A DNA stretch of 64,000 nucleotides from Adiantum capillus-veneris (GCA_014529385.2 CM043953.1:115726049-115790048); one strand, 5' to 3'; shown: positions 41,880-52,912, counted from the stretch's first letter. The notes: generated by a model from the letters alone, not told the origin. Made by a program: numbers and translations.

Positions 41880-42943
41880 CACACCCAGACACTTTGAGAA
41901 ATGCATAATTAATCGTTTTACCTGTCCATTCCTCTTTTGGAACTCCCCCATCCAATGTCATTGAGGGTGACCGGTTCATTAAGTACATAGACGTACTTAC
42001 AGCTTTCGCCCAAAGCTCAAGCGATAGGCCTACATGTAGCCGCATGCTTCGTGCTTGCTCCATGATTGTCTTGTTCATCCTTTCCAAAATCCCATTTTGT
42101 TGAGGTGTCCTTGGGGTTGTCCTTTGCCTCCAAATTCCATTGCTAGCACAAATGCTTTCAAAAGCTTGGCTGCAATATTTCCCTCCATTGTCGGATCTGA
42201 GGCATTTAACCTTGGTACCTACTTCATTCTCCACAAAGGCTTTCCACCTTTGAAATATGGAAAATACATCATAATTATTCTTCATGACATAAACCCATGT
42301 TTTTCTAGTTGCATCATCTATGAATGTTACATAGTACAATGAGCCACCAAGTGATGGTGTACTTGCAGGACCCCAAACATAAGAATGAACCAACTCAAGT
42401 TTTTTATTTTTTCTTTCATTTCCTGATTTTTGAAATTTTACCTTCTTTTGTTTACCATAAACACAATCTTCACAGAACTCTAAGTCCACTTCTTTCAAAC
42501 GTGGTAGAAGCTTCTTCGTTTGAAGGATTTGCATTCCTTTAGCACTCATATGCCCAAGCCGGTAGTGCCACACCGCACTGTCAATTGCTGTAGTTGCTAC
42601 ACAAGATGAAGGTTGCGTGCTAATAGTAAAGTGTACCGACCTTTTCTCCCTTGGCAACCACCAAAGTTGCTGCACAAGCTGAAGATTGCGTGCTAATAGT
42701 ACACAAGTAAAGTGTACCGACCTTTTCTCCCTTGGAAACCACCAAAGATCCCTTTGAGATCTTCCACCATTTGTTTCTGAATGCAATGTTGTGACCTTCA
42801 TCGTCCAATTGTCCTGTAGAGATCAAATTTTTCCAAAGAGAAGGAACATGCCTAACATCTTTAAGCTTCCATTCATTTTCGTTAACAGTTTTGACAGAAA
42901 CTGTACCTTTGTCGCCAATTTCACAAGCTTCATCATCTCCCAA
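41880..42943 (-). pseudogene. Element A: protease end and integrase core
   Basis: A frame at 41866-42801 reads (minus strand) from protease end to integrase: WHYRLGHMSAKGMQIL and CEDCVYGKQKKVKFQKSG (zinc finger), LVHSYVWGPASTPSLGGSLY, CLRSDNGGKYCSQAFESICA and TPQQNGILERMNKTI (D,D35E core), to FLKVSGCEA, where element B interrupts. The frame at 42620-42943 gives the protease C-terminal half (NEWKLKDVRHVPSLWKNLIS). A short duplicated segment (the PREKRSVHFT phrase occurs twice) lies between them. Element C sits in the protease just to the right. Confidence 0.85.
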
Positions 42944-42972
42944 GTATACATACCCAAAATTACCTTTGGTGT

Positions 42973-43164
42973 TGTTGGGGTATAAAGCCCAATGTGGTCG
43001 CCCAGGTAAGTGGGCGGGCGGCCAGGTATGAACACATATTCTTTTGTTAAAACCTAATAAGAACTCACTATGCTCTACACATTACAGTAGAGCGAGTTCA
43101 CCATATCGTCGTGCTCTTCTTCTCGCGCACTCTCTCGCGTCGCACTTCCACTCCTACTCCTTCA
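42973..43164 (+). repeat. 5' LTR of element C
   Basis: TGTTGGGGTATAAAGCCC to CTACTCCTTCA, 192 bp, followed within three bases by the PBS. A TATA-like GTATAAAG stands unusually close to the LTR start. Confidence 0.92.
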
Positions 43165-43165
43165 A

Positions 43166-43180
43166 CAGGTATCAGAGCTC
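43166..43180 (+). promoter_or_regulatory. Element C primer-binding site
   Basis: CAGGTATCAGAGCTC matches the tRNA-iMet primer site from GGTATCAGAGC onward. Confidence 0.8.
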
Positions 43181-44250
43181 AGATCAAGGCTCGGGGCAGC
43201 ACTGCAGGAGGCTAGAGTCACCAACTCAGATTGGAGTGAAATTCGACAGGCGAAGACACAGCCCCAAATCTCGTGGGTAAGCCCAAAGGGCTTGGTGTTG
43301 TCAGAATTTCATTATGAGGTCATCTCGGCCACCGTTCGGCTTCGACAAAGGTCTACGCAGGCCATTTTCGACTACGTGGTCTCAGCGGGTGCAGATCCGA
43401 CTCTGCAAATTTGGGGTTTTCGGCCTACGACTACAGGTGCTGAGGATATCGACACTCCCAGAGTGTTGATTTGTGGCTGTCTACACATCGAAGGACGGCT
43501 CACAGTTCTTGGAGGCGTGTCACATACGACACGGGCGCATCTACACACAGACTGTAGGCGACATCCACTAGTTCATCAGGTAGCTTGTGTTTGCTGCTTG
43601 ATATTCCAGATTTCATCCTGACATTGCAGCTACTTCCACATGGGATGTATTGTCAAAGATGATGTATGTTTGTTGAGGGTTTCTGGCTGTGAGTCAAGCA
43701 GCAAACAACCGCCGCAGAGGTTACAGCATATAGTGGGAAATTTGTGGATGTATGACTTTGTGGGAAGTCTATGTACTGTCAGATTTACTGCAGCCTTTGT
43801 TGAGGGTCGAGTGAGGTTTTATTGAGCTGGGGGATTCTCGAATGTTGAGATCCTTTCGGTGATACAGGTCTTGGAGCGATCCCTCGAGCACTCTTAGATA
43901 GGCAGCTAGGATGTATTGACTGTGAGTTAGACAGTTGGGATTCCATCTTTGCTTTACTGCCGTTGAGGCATTGTCGTAGTCTACGCTTACAAGACAGTCA
44001 GAGACAATATAGGTGCAGGACAGGTTTACCCGCAACTTACAGTGTCAGAGAGACAATGTTTTTTTGAGCTGTTTTTTGGTCTGTTTTTAGTACACCAGAG
44101 CCATTTTACAAGGGAGACTCTGCCAAAATTTCTGCAGAATCTGAAGCTTTCTTGGTTCATTTGACAAGTTGATATTGGTTCAGAGGTCAGTTTACAGGGG
44201 AAACTCTGCCGAATTTTCCCCAGAAAAGTAAACTACTGTGAAGTGTAGCT
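43181..44250. other. Leader of element C; no gene seen
   Basis: About 1.07 kb between PBS and gag start. Frames here (up to about 109 codons at 43292-43621) show no family likeness. Two phrases resembling GGGGAAACTCTGCCGAATTT occur near 44119-44140 and 44205-44225. A long leader is normal in copia elements. Confidence 0.6.
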
Positions 44251-45000
44251 ATGGATGGATCACAGGACACTGCTCTTTACAATATCAAGAAGCTGGATGG
44301 AACCAATTTCCCATTGTGGAAGAAGCAGATTTGGCACGTGTTGGTACAAAAGAAGCAGATAAAACCTATAAAGCTCAAGGGGATAAAACCATAAGATATG
44401 GACGAAGATGAATGGAGCGAAATGGATGAATTGGCACTTTCTACCATTATGCTGACTTTGGCAGAAAGCGTTTACTTCAATGTAGCAGACGAGATGTCGG
44501 CTTATCAAGCATGGTTAAAGCTGAGTGATCTTTATGAGAAGAAGAGTGCAGCTTCACAGGTATACTGGCTTAAGAAGCTTGTTGACTTGAAGATGAAAGA
44601 AGGGACACCTATGTCCAATCATTTGAATGAATTCAACACAATCTATAGCCAATTGTCAGCTCAAGGTGTCAAGTTTGATGAACCTGTTAGAGCTATGTTC
44701 CTGTTGATCACATTGTCGGAAAGTTGGGACACTTTTCGCACAGCTTTGAGTAATTCTGCACCTCCAAATGGTTTGAACATAGCAGGTGTAGAAGGAAGTC
44801 TGCTTACTGAAGAAACCAATAGAAAGACAATGGACAAAGGCAAAGGAACAGCCTTAGTTGTCAGGGGAAGGACGAAAGAAAAGTACAAAGGTGGAAAGAG
44901 GAATCAGTCTCGTAGCAAGTCCCGCAGTGCTAAAGGCAAGAGTGACATAGAATGCTACCATTGTGGCAAGAAGGGTCACATGAAAAGAGACTGCAGATAA
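44251..45000 (+). CDS. Element C: gag with CCHC knuckle
   Basis: Starts at 44251 with MDGSQDTALYNIKKLDGTNF, whose F is followed by the conserved PLWK of copia gag. The frame from 44398 carries the UBN2-type capsid pattern (LADLKMKEGTPM-like: LKKLVDLKMKEGTPMSNHLN) and LITLSESWDTFRTALSNSAP. A Lys/Arg-rich tail leads to the knuckle CYHCGKKGHMKRDC at about 44953-44994. Gag forms the particle and binds element RNA. Confidence 0.9.
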
Positions 45001-45060
45001 TGGAAAGCAGAAAAAGGCAAAGAGAAAGCTGAAGACCATAGTGAGAAGAACAAGTCCTCA

Positions 45061-45663
45061 GTGAAGATTCAAGAAATAAATGTGACAAACACTGTTGCAG
45101 AGGATGACAATCTAGTGTCAGGAGACATCTACTTCTTGAAGAATACAATGGACTCAGCTCTTCTTACAACATCTAATGGAAATGCACTGAGTGACTGGAT
45201 TATAGACTCAGGGGCATCACTTCATGTGTCTCCAAACAAGGAGTGGTTTACCTCTTATGTGACCACTGAAGATCATGTTTGGCTAGGCAATGGGCAGACA
45301 TGTGAGATCTTAGGTGTTGGAGATGTTCAAATGAAGTTTCAGAATGGCTCTTCTTTCACGCTGAAGAATGTGAGACATGTTCCCGCAATTACAAAGAGCT
45401 TGATCAGCACAGGTTTACTTGATGATGCTGGCTACGTCACCACTTTTGGACAGAACATGTGGAAGATATCCAAGGGTTCTATGACAGTAGCACATGGAGT
45501 AAAGTCTAGAGGACTTTACATGATTTATGTATCAAATGTCTCTAAAAATGTAATCAATGTAACCGAGCAGCCGAACGTTTCTTTGTGGCATAGCCGGTTA
45601 GGACATATGTCCAAGAAGGGAATGGAAATCTTGTCTCGTTCTAGTTATTTGCCTGGATTTTAA
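45061..45663 (+). CDS. Element C: protease and integrase zinc-finger start
   Basis: 200 codons. WIIDSGASLHVSPNKEWFTS (about 45198-45258) is the copia protease active-site motif; LKNVRHVPAITKSLISTGLL is the second conserved block. The end, SLWHSRLGHMSKKGMEIL, opens integrase with its H-H zinc ligands. Cuts the polyprotein and starts the next domain. Confidence 0.92.
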   Translation: MKIQEINVTNTVAEDDNLVSGDIYFLKNTMDSALLTTSNGNALSDWIIDSGASLHVSPNKEWFTSYVTTEDHVWLGNGQTCEILGVGDVQMKFQNGSSFTLKNVRHVPAITKSLISTGLLDDAGYVTTFGQNMWKISKGSMTVAHGVKSRGLYMIYVSNVSKNVINVTEQPNVSLWHSRLGHMSKKGMEILSRSSYLPGF

Positions 45664-47088
45664 TTTAATGATTTTGAATTCTGTGAACATTGTCTGTATG
45701 GTAAGCAAACACAGCAGCCACATAAGCATAGAAGCAGTAGAAGAGATACACAGTTGGCACTTGTTCATAGTAATTTTTGTGGACCTATGCCTAACCTATC
45801 TCTAGGGGGAGCTTCTTACTTTATGACATTTATAGATGATTACTAGAGGAAAGTATGGGTTTACTTTCTCAAGCACAAGGATGAAGCGTTTAGTGTTTTC
45901 AAAACGTTTGTGACACTTGTGGAGAATCAGAGTGGCAAGAAGCTTAAATGCTTACGCACTGACAATGGTGGAGAGTATGTTTCAAAGGCCTTTCAGGACT
46001 TTTGTGAGTCAAAAGGTATAAAACGTGAACTTACTGCTCCTTACAATCCTCCTCAAAATGGTGTTGCTGAGAGGATGAATAGGACCATACAAGAGAAGGT
46101 CAGAAGTATGTTGTCTAATGCACAGCTGCCAAATGGGTTTTGGGCTGAAGCTGTATCAACAGCTGTTCATCTTGTAAATAGATCTCCTAGCAAGGTTTTG
46201 CAGAAGGATTCAGTGCCAGAGATGGTATGGTCAGGCAAAATGCCCTCATACAAGCATCTCAGAGTCTTTGGCTGTGAGGCATATACTCACGTTCCAAAGG
46301 AATTTAGGAACAAACTTGAGCCAAAGAGTAGAAAGTGCATCTTTCTAGGCTATGGTTATTCTGGTGAGATGGGGTACAAACTTTGGGATCCTGAATCCAG
46401 AAAGGTTGTCCGCAACAATGATGTTCACTTTAATGAATCCAAATATCATTCTAAACCAGAGAGGGTTGAGGAGATTAGAAGAGTTGTCTTCCAAGAAGAT
46501 GGACCTGCATGTGCAAGACAAAATGTCAGGGCTCAAGAGGAGCAAGGACAGGATAGAGTGGAACCACAGGTTGTGCCTGAGCCTGAGCCACCTATTGTGC
46601 GTAGATCTGGACGTATCACGCGACCTCCTGATAGATTTGTTCCATCTATGAACTATGGCATGTTGACTGATTGCAATGAGCCTTCATGTTACAAGGAAGC
46701 AGTGCAAATGAAGGACTTCGGGAATTGGCAATTGGCCATGCAGTCAGAGATGACATCTCTACATAAAAACAAGACATGGAAGCTAGTTAAATTACCACAG
46801 GGCAAAAAGGCTCTACCTTGTAAATGGGTTTACAGGTATAAGATCACCGCTCATGATAGTCAGCCAAAGTACAAAGCAAGGCTTGTTGCCAAGGGCTTTA
46901 AGCAAGAACAAGGCATTGACTTTGATGAAGTCTTCTCTCTGGTGGTCAAGATGACTACATTGAGATGCTTTCTTGCATTGGTTGCCATATTAGATTTGGT
47001 GTTGCACCAAATGGATGTCAAGACAGCGTTCTTGCATGGTGATTTAGATGTGGAAATTTACATGCAGCAACCAAGAAGGGTTTGTTGA
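45664..47088 (+). CDS. Element C: integrase core and start of RT
   Basis: Between 45664 and 45909 integrase continues (CEHCLYGKQTQQPHKHRSS-type residues, then LVHSNFCGPMPNLSLGGASY). The frame at 45910-47088 carries the rest of the core: CLRTDNGGEYVSKAFQDFCE and APYNPPQNGVAERMNRTIQE, then HVPKEFRNKLEPKSRKCIFL. The linker (RRSGRITRPPDRFVPS) leads to RT with KALPCKWVYRYKITAHDSQP, ARLVAKGFKQEQGIDFDEVF and VLHQMDVKTAFLHGDLDVEI. All are typical copia signatures. Confidence 0.9.
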
Positions 47089-48218
47089 GAAAGGCAAGGA
47101 AGATTGGGTATGCCAGTTGTTAAAGAGTCTTTATGGCTTAAAACAATCACCGAGGGCATGGTACCATAAATTCCACAAGTTTATGCTTTCTCAAGGCTAC
47201 AAACGTAGTGAGTTCGATCACTGTCTATATACAAAGAAGGCTAAGGATGGTAGTTGGTTGATCCTTATTTTGTATGTGGATGACATGTTGATTGCTGGCA
47301 AGCACTTGGAAGAAATTTCAGCTTTGAAGTCAAAGATGGCAAAATCGTTTGACACGAAAGACATGGGTGAGGCAAGTCATATACTTGGTATGCGCATTGA
47401 GAGAGACAGATCAAAGAAGTTGATTTGGTTATCTCAAACAGAGTATATTGACAAGGTTTTTCAACATTTCAATATGGAGAAGGGAAAGGCACTGAGTGTT
47501 CCATTGCCACCATATGTGAAACTTAGCAAACAAGATTGTCCTGTGTCTGAAGAAGAACAGGCTGAAATGGATAAGATTCCATATGCGTCTCCAGTGGGTA
47601 GTTTGATGTATGCAATGATTGCTACTCGCCCAGACATTGCATTTGCAGTGGGAGTAGTAAGACCCAGGCAAGAAACATTGGGAGGCAGTGAAAGGAATAT
47701 TGAGATGCCTAAAAGCTACAAAGAGTATGCGTATATGCTATGGGAGTGGGGAGCTAAGTGTAAAGGGTTTTACAGACTCAGATTATGCAGGTGACTTAGA
47801 CAACCGAAGGTCTACGTCAGGGTATGTCTTTACATTGGCTAGTGGAGCAGTATCATGGCGTTCTAGATTACAAGATTGTGTTACTCAGTCTACTACAGAG
47901 GCTGAATATGTTGCAGCATCAGAGGCATGCAAAGAATCAATTTGGCTTAATCGACTAGTAACAGATTTGGGAATCAAAGAAGAGATGCCTGTGTTATATT
48001 GTGATAGTCAAAGTGCTATACAGTTGGATCGCAATCCAGTTTATCACTCAAAGACAAAGCATGTGGATGTGAAGTATCATTTCATCAGGGAAATGCTTGA
48101 GGATAAGCAACTTCAGCTTGTCAAAGTTCACACCATAGAAAATCCTGCTGATCTACTTACAAAAGGACTTCCCTTAGAGAGCTTTGCGCATTTTCGCAAG
48201 CAGTTAGGTGTAGGGTAG
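47048..48218 (+). CDS. Element C: reverse transcriptase end and RNase H
   Basis: Frames 47048-47794 and 47688-48218. RT: WVCQLLKSLYGLKQSPRAWY, LILYVDDMLIAGKHLEEI (catalytic YVDD), FDTKDMGEASHILGMRIERD and GSLMYAMIATRPDIAFAVGV. RNase H: VKGFTDSDYAGDLDNRRSTS, ASGAVSWRSRLQDCVTQSTT, EAEYVAASEACKESIWLNRL, LYCDSQSAIQLDRNPVYHSK and VHTIENPADLLTKGLP. RNase H is complete by motif. The two frames overlap in a region that is broken at least once. Confidence 0.9.
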
Positions 48219-48307
48219 TACATCACTTCTCTACATCTCTTGTATATTATCTTGTATAGTAGCTTCTCTCACACATAAAGTACCACATTGGACTTTAAGT
48301 GGGAGGT

Positions 48308-48499
48308 TGTTGGGGTATAAAGCCCAATGTGGTCGCCCAGGTAAGTGGGCGGGCTGCCAGGTATGTACACATATTCTTTTGTTAAAACCTAATAAGAACT
48401 CACTATGCTCTACACATTACAGTAGAGCGAGTTCACCATATCGTCGTGCTCTTCTTCTCGCACTCTCTCTCGCGTCGCACTTCCGCTCATACTCCTTCA
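48308..48499 (+). repeat. 3' LTR of element C
   Basis: 192 bp, preceded by the purine run AAGTGGGAGG. About 98% identical to 42973-43164 apart from a short length shift. Confidence 0.92.
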
Positions 48500-48504
48500 G
48501 GTGT

Positions 48505-49423
48505 AATCTTGGAAATGTTGCTTGTGTGATGTCGCATGGAATGAAGCCCCGAAATCTACTATCCAAGAATGAGACACATTGTCTAATGAGAGAATTAGAG
48601 CATCTTGCACTAATTTACCTGCCACATTGGCCTCCAATGTTGGCTTGTGTCTTGAGACTCAATCTCCTTCTTCTTCTTGGACTAGCAATCCTTCTTGACG
48701 TGGCTCTTCTTGCCGCAGTTCAAACATTCAAGAACTAACTTTATGCGTGACTTACTCCGTTTTGAGCGATCACGACCCTTTTGGTTTTTGGACCTCTCCT
48801 TAGGCCTTCCTCTTGTTTCCACTGATAGTGCAGCACTTGATGATGCTCCTGTGCTTCTCCTTGCTTAGGAGAATACCCACAACATCATCAAACTTAAGAG
48901 TATTTGTGCTAGAGATAGAATTTCTTACAACTATCACAAGGTTGTCCCAACTATGCAGTAGAGATGATAGTATAAGGAGAACTTGCAGTTGGTCATCAAA
49001 ATTGATTTTCATCAATTGAAGTTGACTTATGTTTATGTTAAATTCATTTAGGTGTTCTACAACTAAACCATTCTCTGCCATCTTTAGATTGAACAAGTGC
49101 TTCATAAGAAATACCTTATTGGATGTCGATGGTTTCTTGTAGAAGTCATCAAGTGACTTCATCAAGTCCTCCGTGGTCTTCATCTCCGAAACGTTGAAGG
49201 CCACCGTTGACGCCAAGCTTAACCAGATTGTTCCCAGTGCCTTTTGATCAAGGACAATCCATGCTTCATCTGCCATTGTTGCGGGCTTCTTTGCAAGACC
49301 GCATAGTGGCAAATAGAGGTCCTTCTCGTAGAGATAGTCTTCAATCTGCATCTTCCAATGTTGGTATTTTTTTCCATTGAACTTCTCAATCTTGAACTTT
49401 CCTTCCTTTGTCATAACTCCCAC
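48505..49423 (-). pseudogene. Element A: gag and start of protease
   Basis: The frame at 48800-49423 (207 codons) is copia gag: KFKIEKFNGKKYQHWKMQIE, LGTIWLSLASTVAFNVSEMK, KVFLMKHLFNLKMAENGLVV and LLILSSLLHSWDNLVIVVRN. The region 48505-48799 holds the knuckle and protease start, less well preserved; the protease continues beyond element C at 42943 and leftward. Broken in places. Confidence 0.85.
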
Positions 49424-49473
49424 TCAATTCAAGGAATCCTTTCCTTCATATAACTTAGCTACAAGCAAACCTT

Positions 49474-49485
49474 GCTCTGATACCA
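49474..49485 (-). promoter_or_regulatory. Element A primer-binding site (tRNA-iMet)
   Basis: On the minus strand TGGTATCAGAGC lies two bases inside the right LTR start. It confirms the orientation of element A. Confidence 0.9.
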
Positions 49486-49487
49486 GT

Positions 49488-49534
49488 TGTTAGGAAATAT
49501 GACGTAGCTAAATAGATATTTGAGTAGATTACTT
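49488..49534 (-). repeat. Recognisable part of the 5' LTR of element A
   Basis: TGTTAGGAAATATGACG onward matches the first 47 bp of 32711-33458 with about two differences; similarity ends at about 49534. Confidence 0.8.
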
Positions 49535-49816
49535 TGAAGTTCTCTACCACTGCAAATGGCTCTCTTGTCCTTGTTGAGGGTTTGCTATTAATAATCGACT
49601 TCTTTGCATAAAATAAGCGCGATGATATTGTTAGCCCAAGTAAAAAATAATTGCCCGTTTTGCTGAAATAATCGCTCTTCGTGACTACAAGAAGTATATA
49701 ATCTTCTTTTTTCAGCTCCTTTTGTTTCTCCTTTACCCTCTATAAGTTCTCTCCTTTTGATTTTTCTTTTGTCTTTGATTTTTCTTTTTTCCTTTTGCTT
49801 CAAAGCCCCCCCCCCC

Positions 49817-49848
<32 letters not shown>

Positions 49849-50220
49849 AAACAAAGAAAAGAAAAAGGAGAAGAAAAGTAAAAATATATATATGAAAGTG
49901 GACACGAAAATTTTGGTTGCTTCCGAACATGTCAACAGTGGAAGCATTGACTCGATGGTTGGTCTCGAAGAAAAATCGCACCAGTCCGGCATGTCATAAC
50001 AAAGACTTTGACTACAAATGAGGAGTCCCAATGGAAGTAGATAAAAACATGTTGGATCGATCAAGAAACAACAAAGAAAGCACAAATAACCAAATGATGC
50101 CAATCGGGTTTGAGGTAACAACAATGAAGACATGTGTGCCTCAGAGTGCAATTAATGTAGGCGCATTGAAAGCATCATCCAGCACATCTTTTGTCAAGCC
50201 ATACATCTCATTAGCTTAAA
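49535..50220. other. No gene seen; poly-C tract
   Basis: Contains a run of about 24 C at roughly 49806-49829 followed by an A-rich stretch. Frames crossing it are artefacts. The flank of element A that should match the sequence left of 32711 was not recognised here. Confidence 0.6.
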
Positions 50221-50279
50221 TTGTGCAAGGACAATACTCCTTGGAGGCTATTAAAGCACCTACAGGTGAGACTTCATAC

Positions 50280-51454
50280 GAAGAGAGTTTTGATAAACTG
50301 AAATATGAAAAACAAAGACTAGAGTGAGAGTTGGGAGAGGTCCTCAAGAAAATGGACACTGGAACGCACGGTAAAAGTTTTTTTTCACAGATTAAATTTA
50401 GAGAGAAGGCAGAAGATGGGTTGGCGGAACGGGCCTATAATGCTTTAAAGGTTACAAAGGCAATTATAGTTGCAATTCTGCCAACACCTATTAAGAAACA
50501 ACTGGTAATGCAAGCCAAGTTAACAATAATAGTTGGATTTAGTAGTAGAGTTTTAATAGGTTAGAGTTGATTTAATGGATCCAAGACCCTTAAATTCTTG
50601 GGCGTGCGAGAGCAGTAGAAAATGCTACCTACTTGGACAAAATCTTTTGCTCGGTAAGGTTCAAAGAGGATGCTGATGTCTCAAAGGTTCTCAAAAAGGT
50701 TCCCTAGTTTTTAACAAGACAACCATGTGTGTGATACCATGGGAGCCAATTTTTGACTCAATAGATTTGCTCAAGGGGATTCATCCTGTCTGAGTTGAGT
50801 TTGTGGGATTACCTTCTTGGCTCTGGGACATGCAACATTGGGATGCTCGCCAATCAGCTAGGTACCCCATTGTTTGTGCCTGAAAAGAGAGGCTTGGGTA
50901 AGGCTTCCAACAGGGTATGTATTGGTTGGAATATTTCTAAATTGCCACCAAAGAGCACGGTTATCATGTGGGTGCAGGACTAATTATAACACTTCCCCTC
51001 AATTTTGGGACTAACTTTGGGGTTGCTTCCAATGCAACAAATTTGGTCATTTTGCCAAGAACTGCCCACGAAAACAAATGCTAATGCTGATCCCAAGACA
51101 AATGATAGCAATACAAGTGTGGTCAATCAAGCCCAGGATGAGACAACAAAGAAAGGGGAGGGTACAAAAGCAATGGTGGGAGATACAAAAATGCGAGAGA
51201 AGCTTGTGGAGAAGCAAAGCATTACACGACAAACTCTGGAGTGTCTCAATAATGAAGACTCATTTGTTTTCCACTCACCTAAACCAAAGCTACTTACAAT
51301 AACAACAGAGACCGCAATAGAGGTCCCAGGGTTAAAAAGCATCAAGAGGGTGAAGGCAGTGGCAAGAGAGGCCAAGAAAGGGGAGACATCTAGCACCCAA
51401 AAGGGGAAGGGTCCCTCCTCATCCAGTGTCTCTTTCAAAGGGGGGGACTATTAG
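50280..51454 (+). pseudogene. LINE ORF1 (DUF4283-type, zinc knuckle), broken
   Basis: A charged N-terminal part (EVLKKMDTGTHGKSFFSQIK; PTPIKKQLVMQAKLTIIVGF) is followed by the DUF4283-like block near 50775-50980: GIHPV, then WDYLLGSGTCNIGMLANQLG, TPLFVPEKR and RVCIGW. The knuckle CFQCNKFGHFAKNC is at 51024-51065, in a frame different from the basic, Ser/Lys-rich tail (51077-51454; KLVEKQSITRQTLECLNNED, VAREAKKGETSSTQKGKG). At least one frameshift separates knuckle and tail, and stops interrupt the N-terminal part. ORF1 proteins bind element RNA. The same family occurs at 62820-63650 on the other strand. Confidence 0.65.
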
Positions 51455-51593
51455 CATCTTGGTAAACAATCCCTTTGAAATTTTACAGGAAGGGAAAGCC
51501 TTAGAAGGTGAACGCCTTTTTGTCATCTCCTAAGACAAAAGACGTTGAGATTGGGCAAGATTTGGATGTTGAGGAGTTTGTCCCTCTTTCCCA

Positions 51594-52740
51594 ATGAACT
51601 CTACACTCCAAGTATTCTCCTGAAACGTGAAGGGCATAAGAACAAAAGAAAAGCAAAGACAGCTTTGTCAATGCATGAATACAAGGAAAGATGTTAATTG
51701 TTGGTGTTTGCAAGAACACAATCTTGATGGCACTGTACCAAGAAAACAAACACTCGGTGATCTATTATTCTGCACTGGATGGTTTTAGTGGAGTATCAAT
51801 TCAGATAAATAATAATTTACTAACCATTATCAACATCTATGCTCCTAATGATGCCAAAGGCTGAAAGATGCTATGGAGTGATCTCTCACAAATATAGATT
51901 GAGGGTGAGTTTTGCTTGGTTGGAGATTTTAATATGATTTATTCTAGACAAGCTGACAGGGCCCGTCAAGTATTTTGGATGGGGGAGAGCGTAAGAAATG
52001 GATTACTTTAGAATATAAATGGGCCCTGACACAAATGCATGGAAGGTTGGTCCATGGAAAAACAATGCGGGATTCATTTATCATAGTTTCCAATCCTCAT
52101 TGTCTACATTCAGATTGGACAGACTTTACTTCTCTCATAATGGAGATTGGGTCCCCTCACCTTTGATAATGCAAGTCCTGGTAAATGAAAAACTGTCAGA
52201 TCATTTTCCTCATTTGGGAACCTTGGAATTTTCCTCAGATGAACTACATCAACCGCAGGGTACCAAGAAACTCCTTATTACCTCTCTAAATCTATTTAAA
52301 AATGAACACTTCAAGACACTAGTGTGTCGTGTTGCAGAAGAGCTTAATCAGGATATCATCACTGATCAACTTGGCTCATGGAAAAGATTGTGTAAAAAAA
52401 TCCAAACTGCAATCAAAAGGGTTAGGCATGCATACAAGAAAATTCATTATGCATGTCAAAATTTGAGGAACTTGGATCACAAAAGATGCCAGAAAAGGCT
52501 TCTCACCAAGAACATTTGGAATGGTTGAAAATTAAGCAAACTTTGCATGAGAAAGAAATGGAGGAGACAAATCTCCTCAGATTACAGCCCAAGGAGAAGA
52601 GCATAAAGAATGAGGACACCAACAGAAGCACTTTACTCAGAAGTATCAAGATAAGAAAGCATCAATCTACCATCTCTTCCCAGATTCTAGTTAGGAGAAA
52701 ACAACTTTCCACTCTTGTAAACAAGAAGGTTCAATAAATG
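51594..52740 (+). pseudogene. LINE ORF2 endonuclease and linker, broken
   Basis: The AP-endonuclease pattern of plant L1 ORF2 is readable across frames: NVKGIRTKEKQRQLCQCMN near 51625, CLQEHNLDG near 51705, INIYAPNDA near 51829, the catalytic VGDFNMI near 51920-51940, a WTDFTSLIMEIGSPHL-type stretch near 52115, and the SDH motif (KLSDHFPHLGTLEFS) near 52190. After it the linker continues to about 52740 (RNLDHKRCQKRLLTKN; TNRSTLLRSIKIRKHQSTIS). Several stops and frameshifts are present and RT is missing. This enzyme nicks target DNA in live L1 elements. Confidence 0.65.
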
Positions 52741-52912
52741 AGTCCATTAGCAAGACTTTTCTAATTGATGGAATCCCTTGTGCAAAGGATATGCTAGGGT
52801 TTGGTTGTATATATTTTAGTTAATACAAAACAAAGCTCAAAATTGAGCATTTTTTTATAAAAAAAAGAGTGACAAGGTGATCAATTGTACTATGATGTTT
52901 ATGAAATCCCCC

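Larger units (their letters stand above)
42973..48499 (+). mobile_element. Nested Ty1/copia element C (5527 bp), young
   Basis: Plus-strand copia element with 192-bp LTRs, PBS, leader of about 1 kb, gag, protease, integrase, RT and RNase H, inserted into the protease of element A. A perfect 5-bp target duplication GGTGT flanks it (42968-42972 and 48500-48504). The LTRs differ at about four sites plus a small length shift in 192 bp (about 2%), so it is about as young as element B. The interior has only a few breaks. Confidence 0.93.
32711..49534 (-). mobile_element. Outer Ty1/copia element A, split by two nested copia elements
   Basis: Fossil minus-strand copia element. From right to left: a short recognisable part of the 5' LTR, tRNA-iMet PBS, gag, (element C), protease end and integrase, (element B), integrase end, RT, RNase H, PPT, full 3' LTR of 748 bp. 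Without the nested elements about 4.9 kb remains, close to a normal copia length. Only about the first 47 bp of the right LTR can be recognised and it differs at about two sites from the left one. The coding part is broken in several places besides the two insertions. Confidence 0.85.
50221..52868 (+). mobile_element. L1-type LINE remnant (ORF1 plus endonuclease part of ORF2)
   Basis: Plus-strand non-LTR retrotransposon. ORF1 occupies about 50280-51454 and the endonuclease and linker of ORF2 about 51594-52740. The RT, RNase H and most of the 3' part of ORF2 are absent: after NRSTLLRSIKIRKHQSTISS, the usual lead into RT, the sequence passes within about 130 bp to an A-rich end (TTTTAGTTAATACAAAAC, then a T/A-rich tail near 52868) that resembles a plant L1 3' end. 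So this copy has lost about 2.5 kb internally or recombined with another copy. Many stops show it is long dead. No target duplication was identified. Confidence 0.7.

Noticed and set aside
24991-49485. tRNA genes suggested by GCTCTGATACCA and TGGTATCAGAGC matches
   Set aside because: Each match is only 12-13 bases long and sits beside an LTR end; these are primer-binding sites, with no cloverleaf around them.
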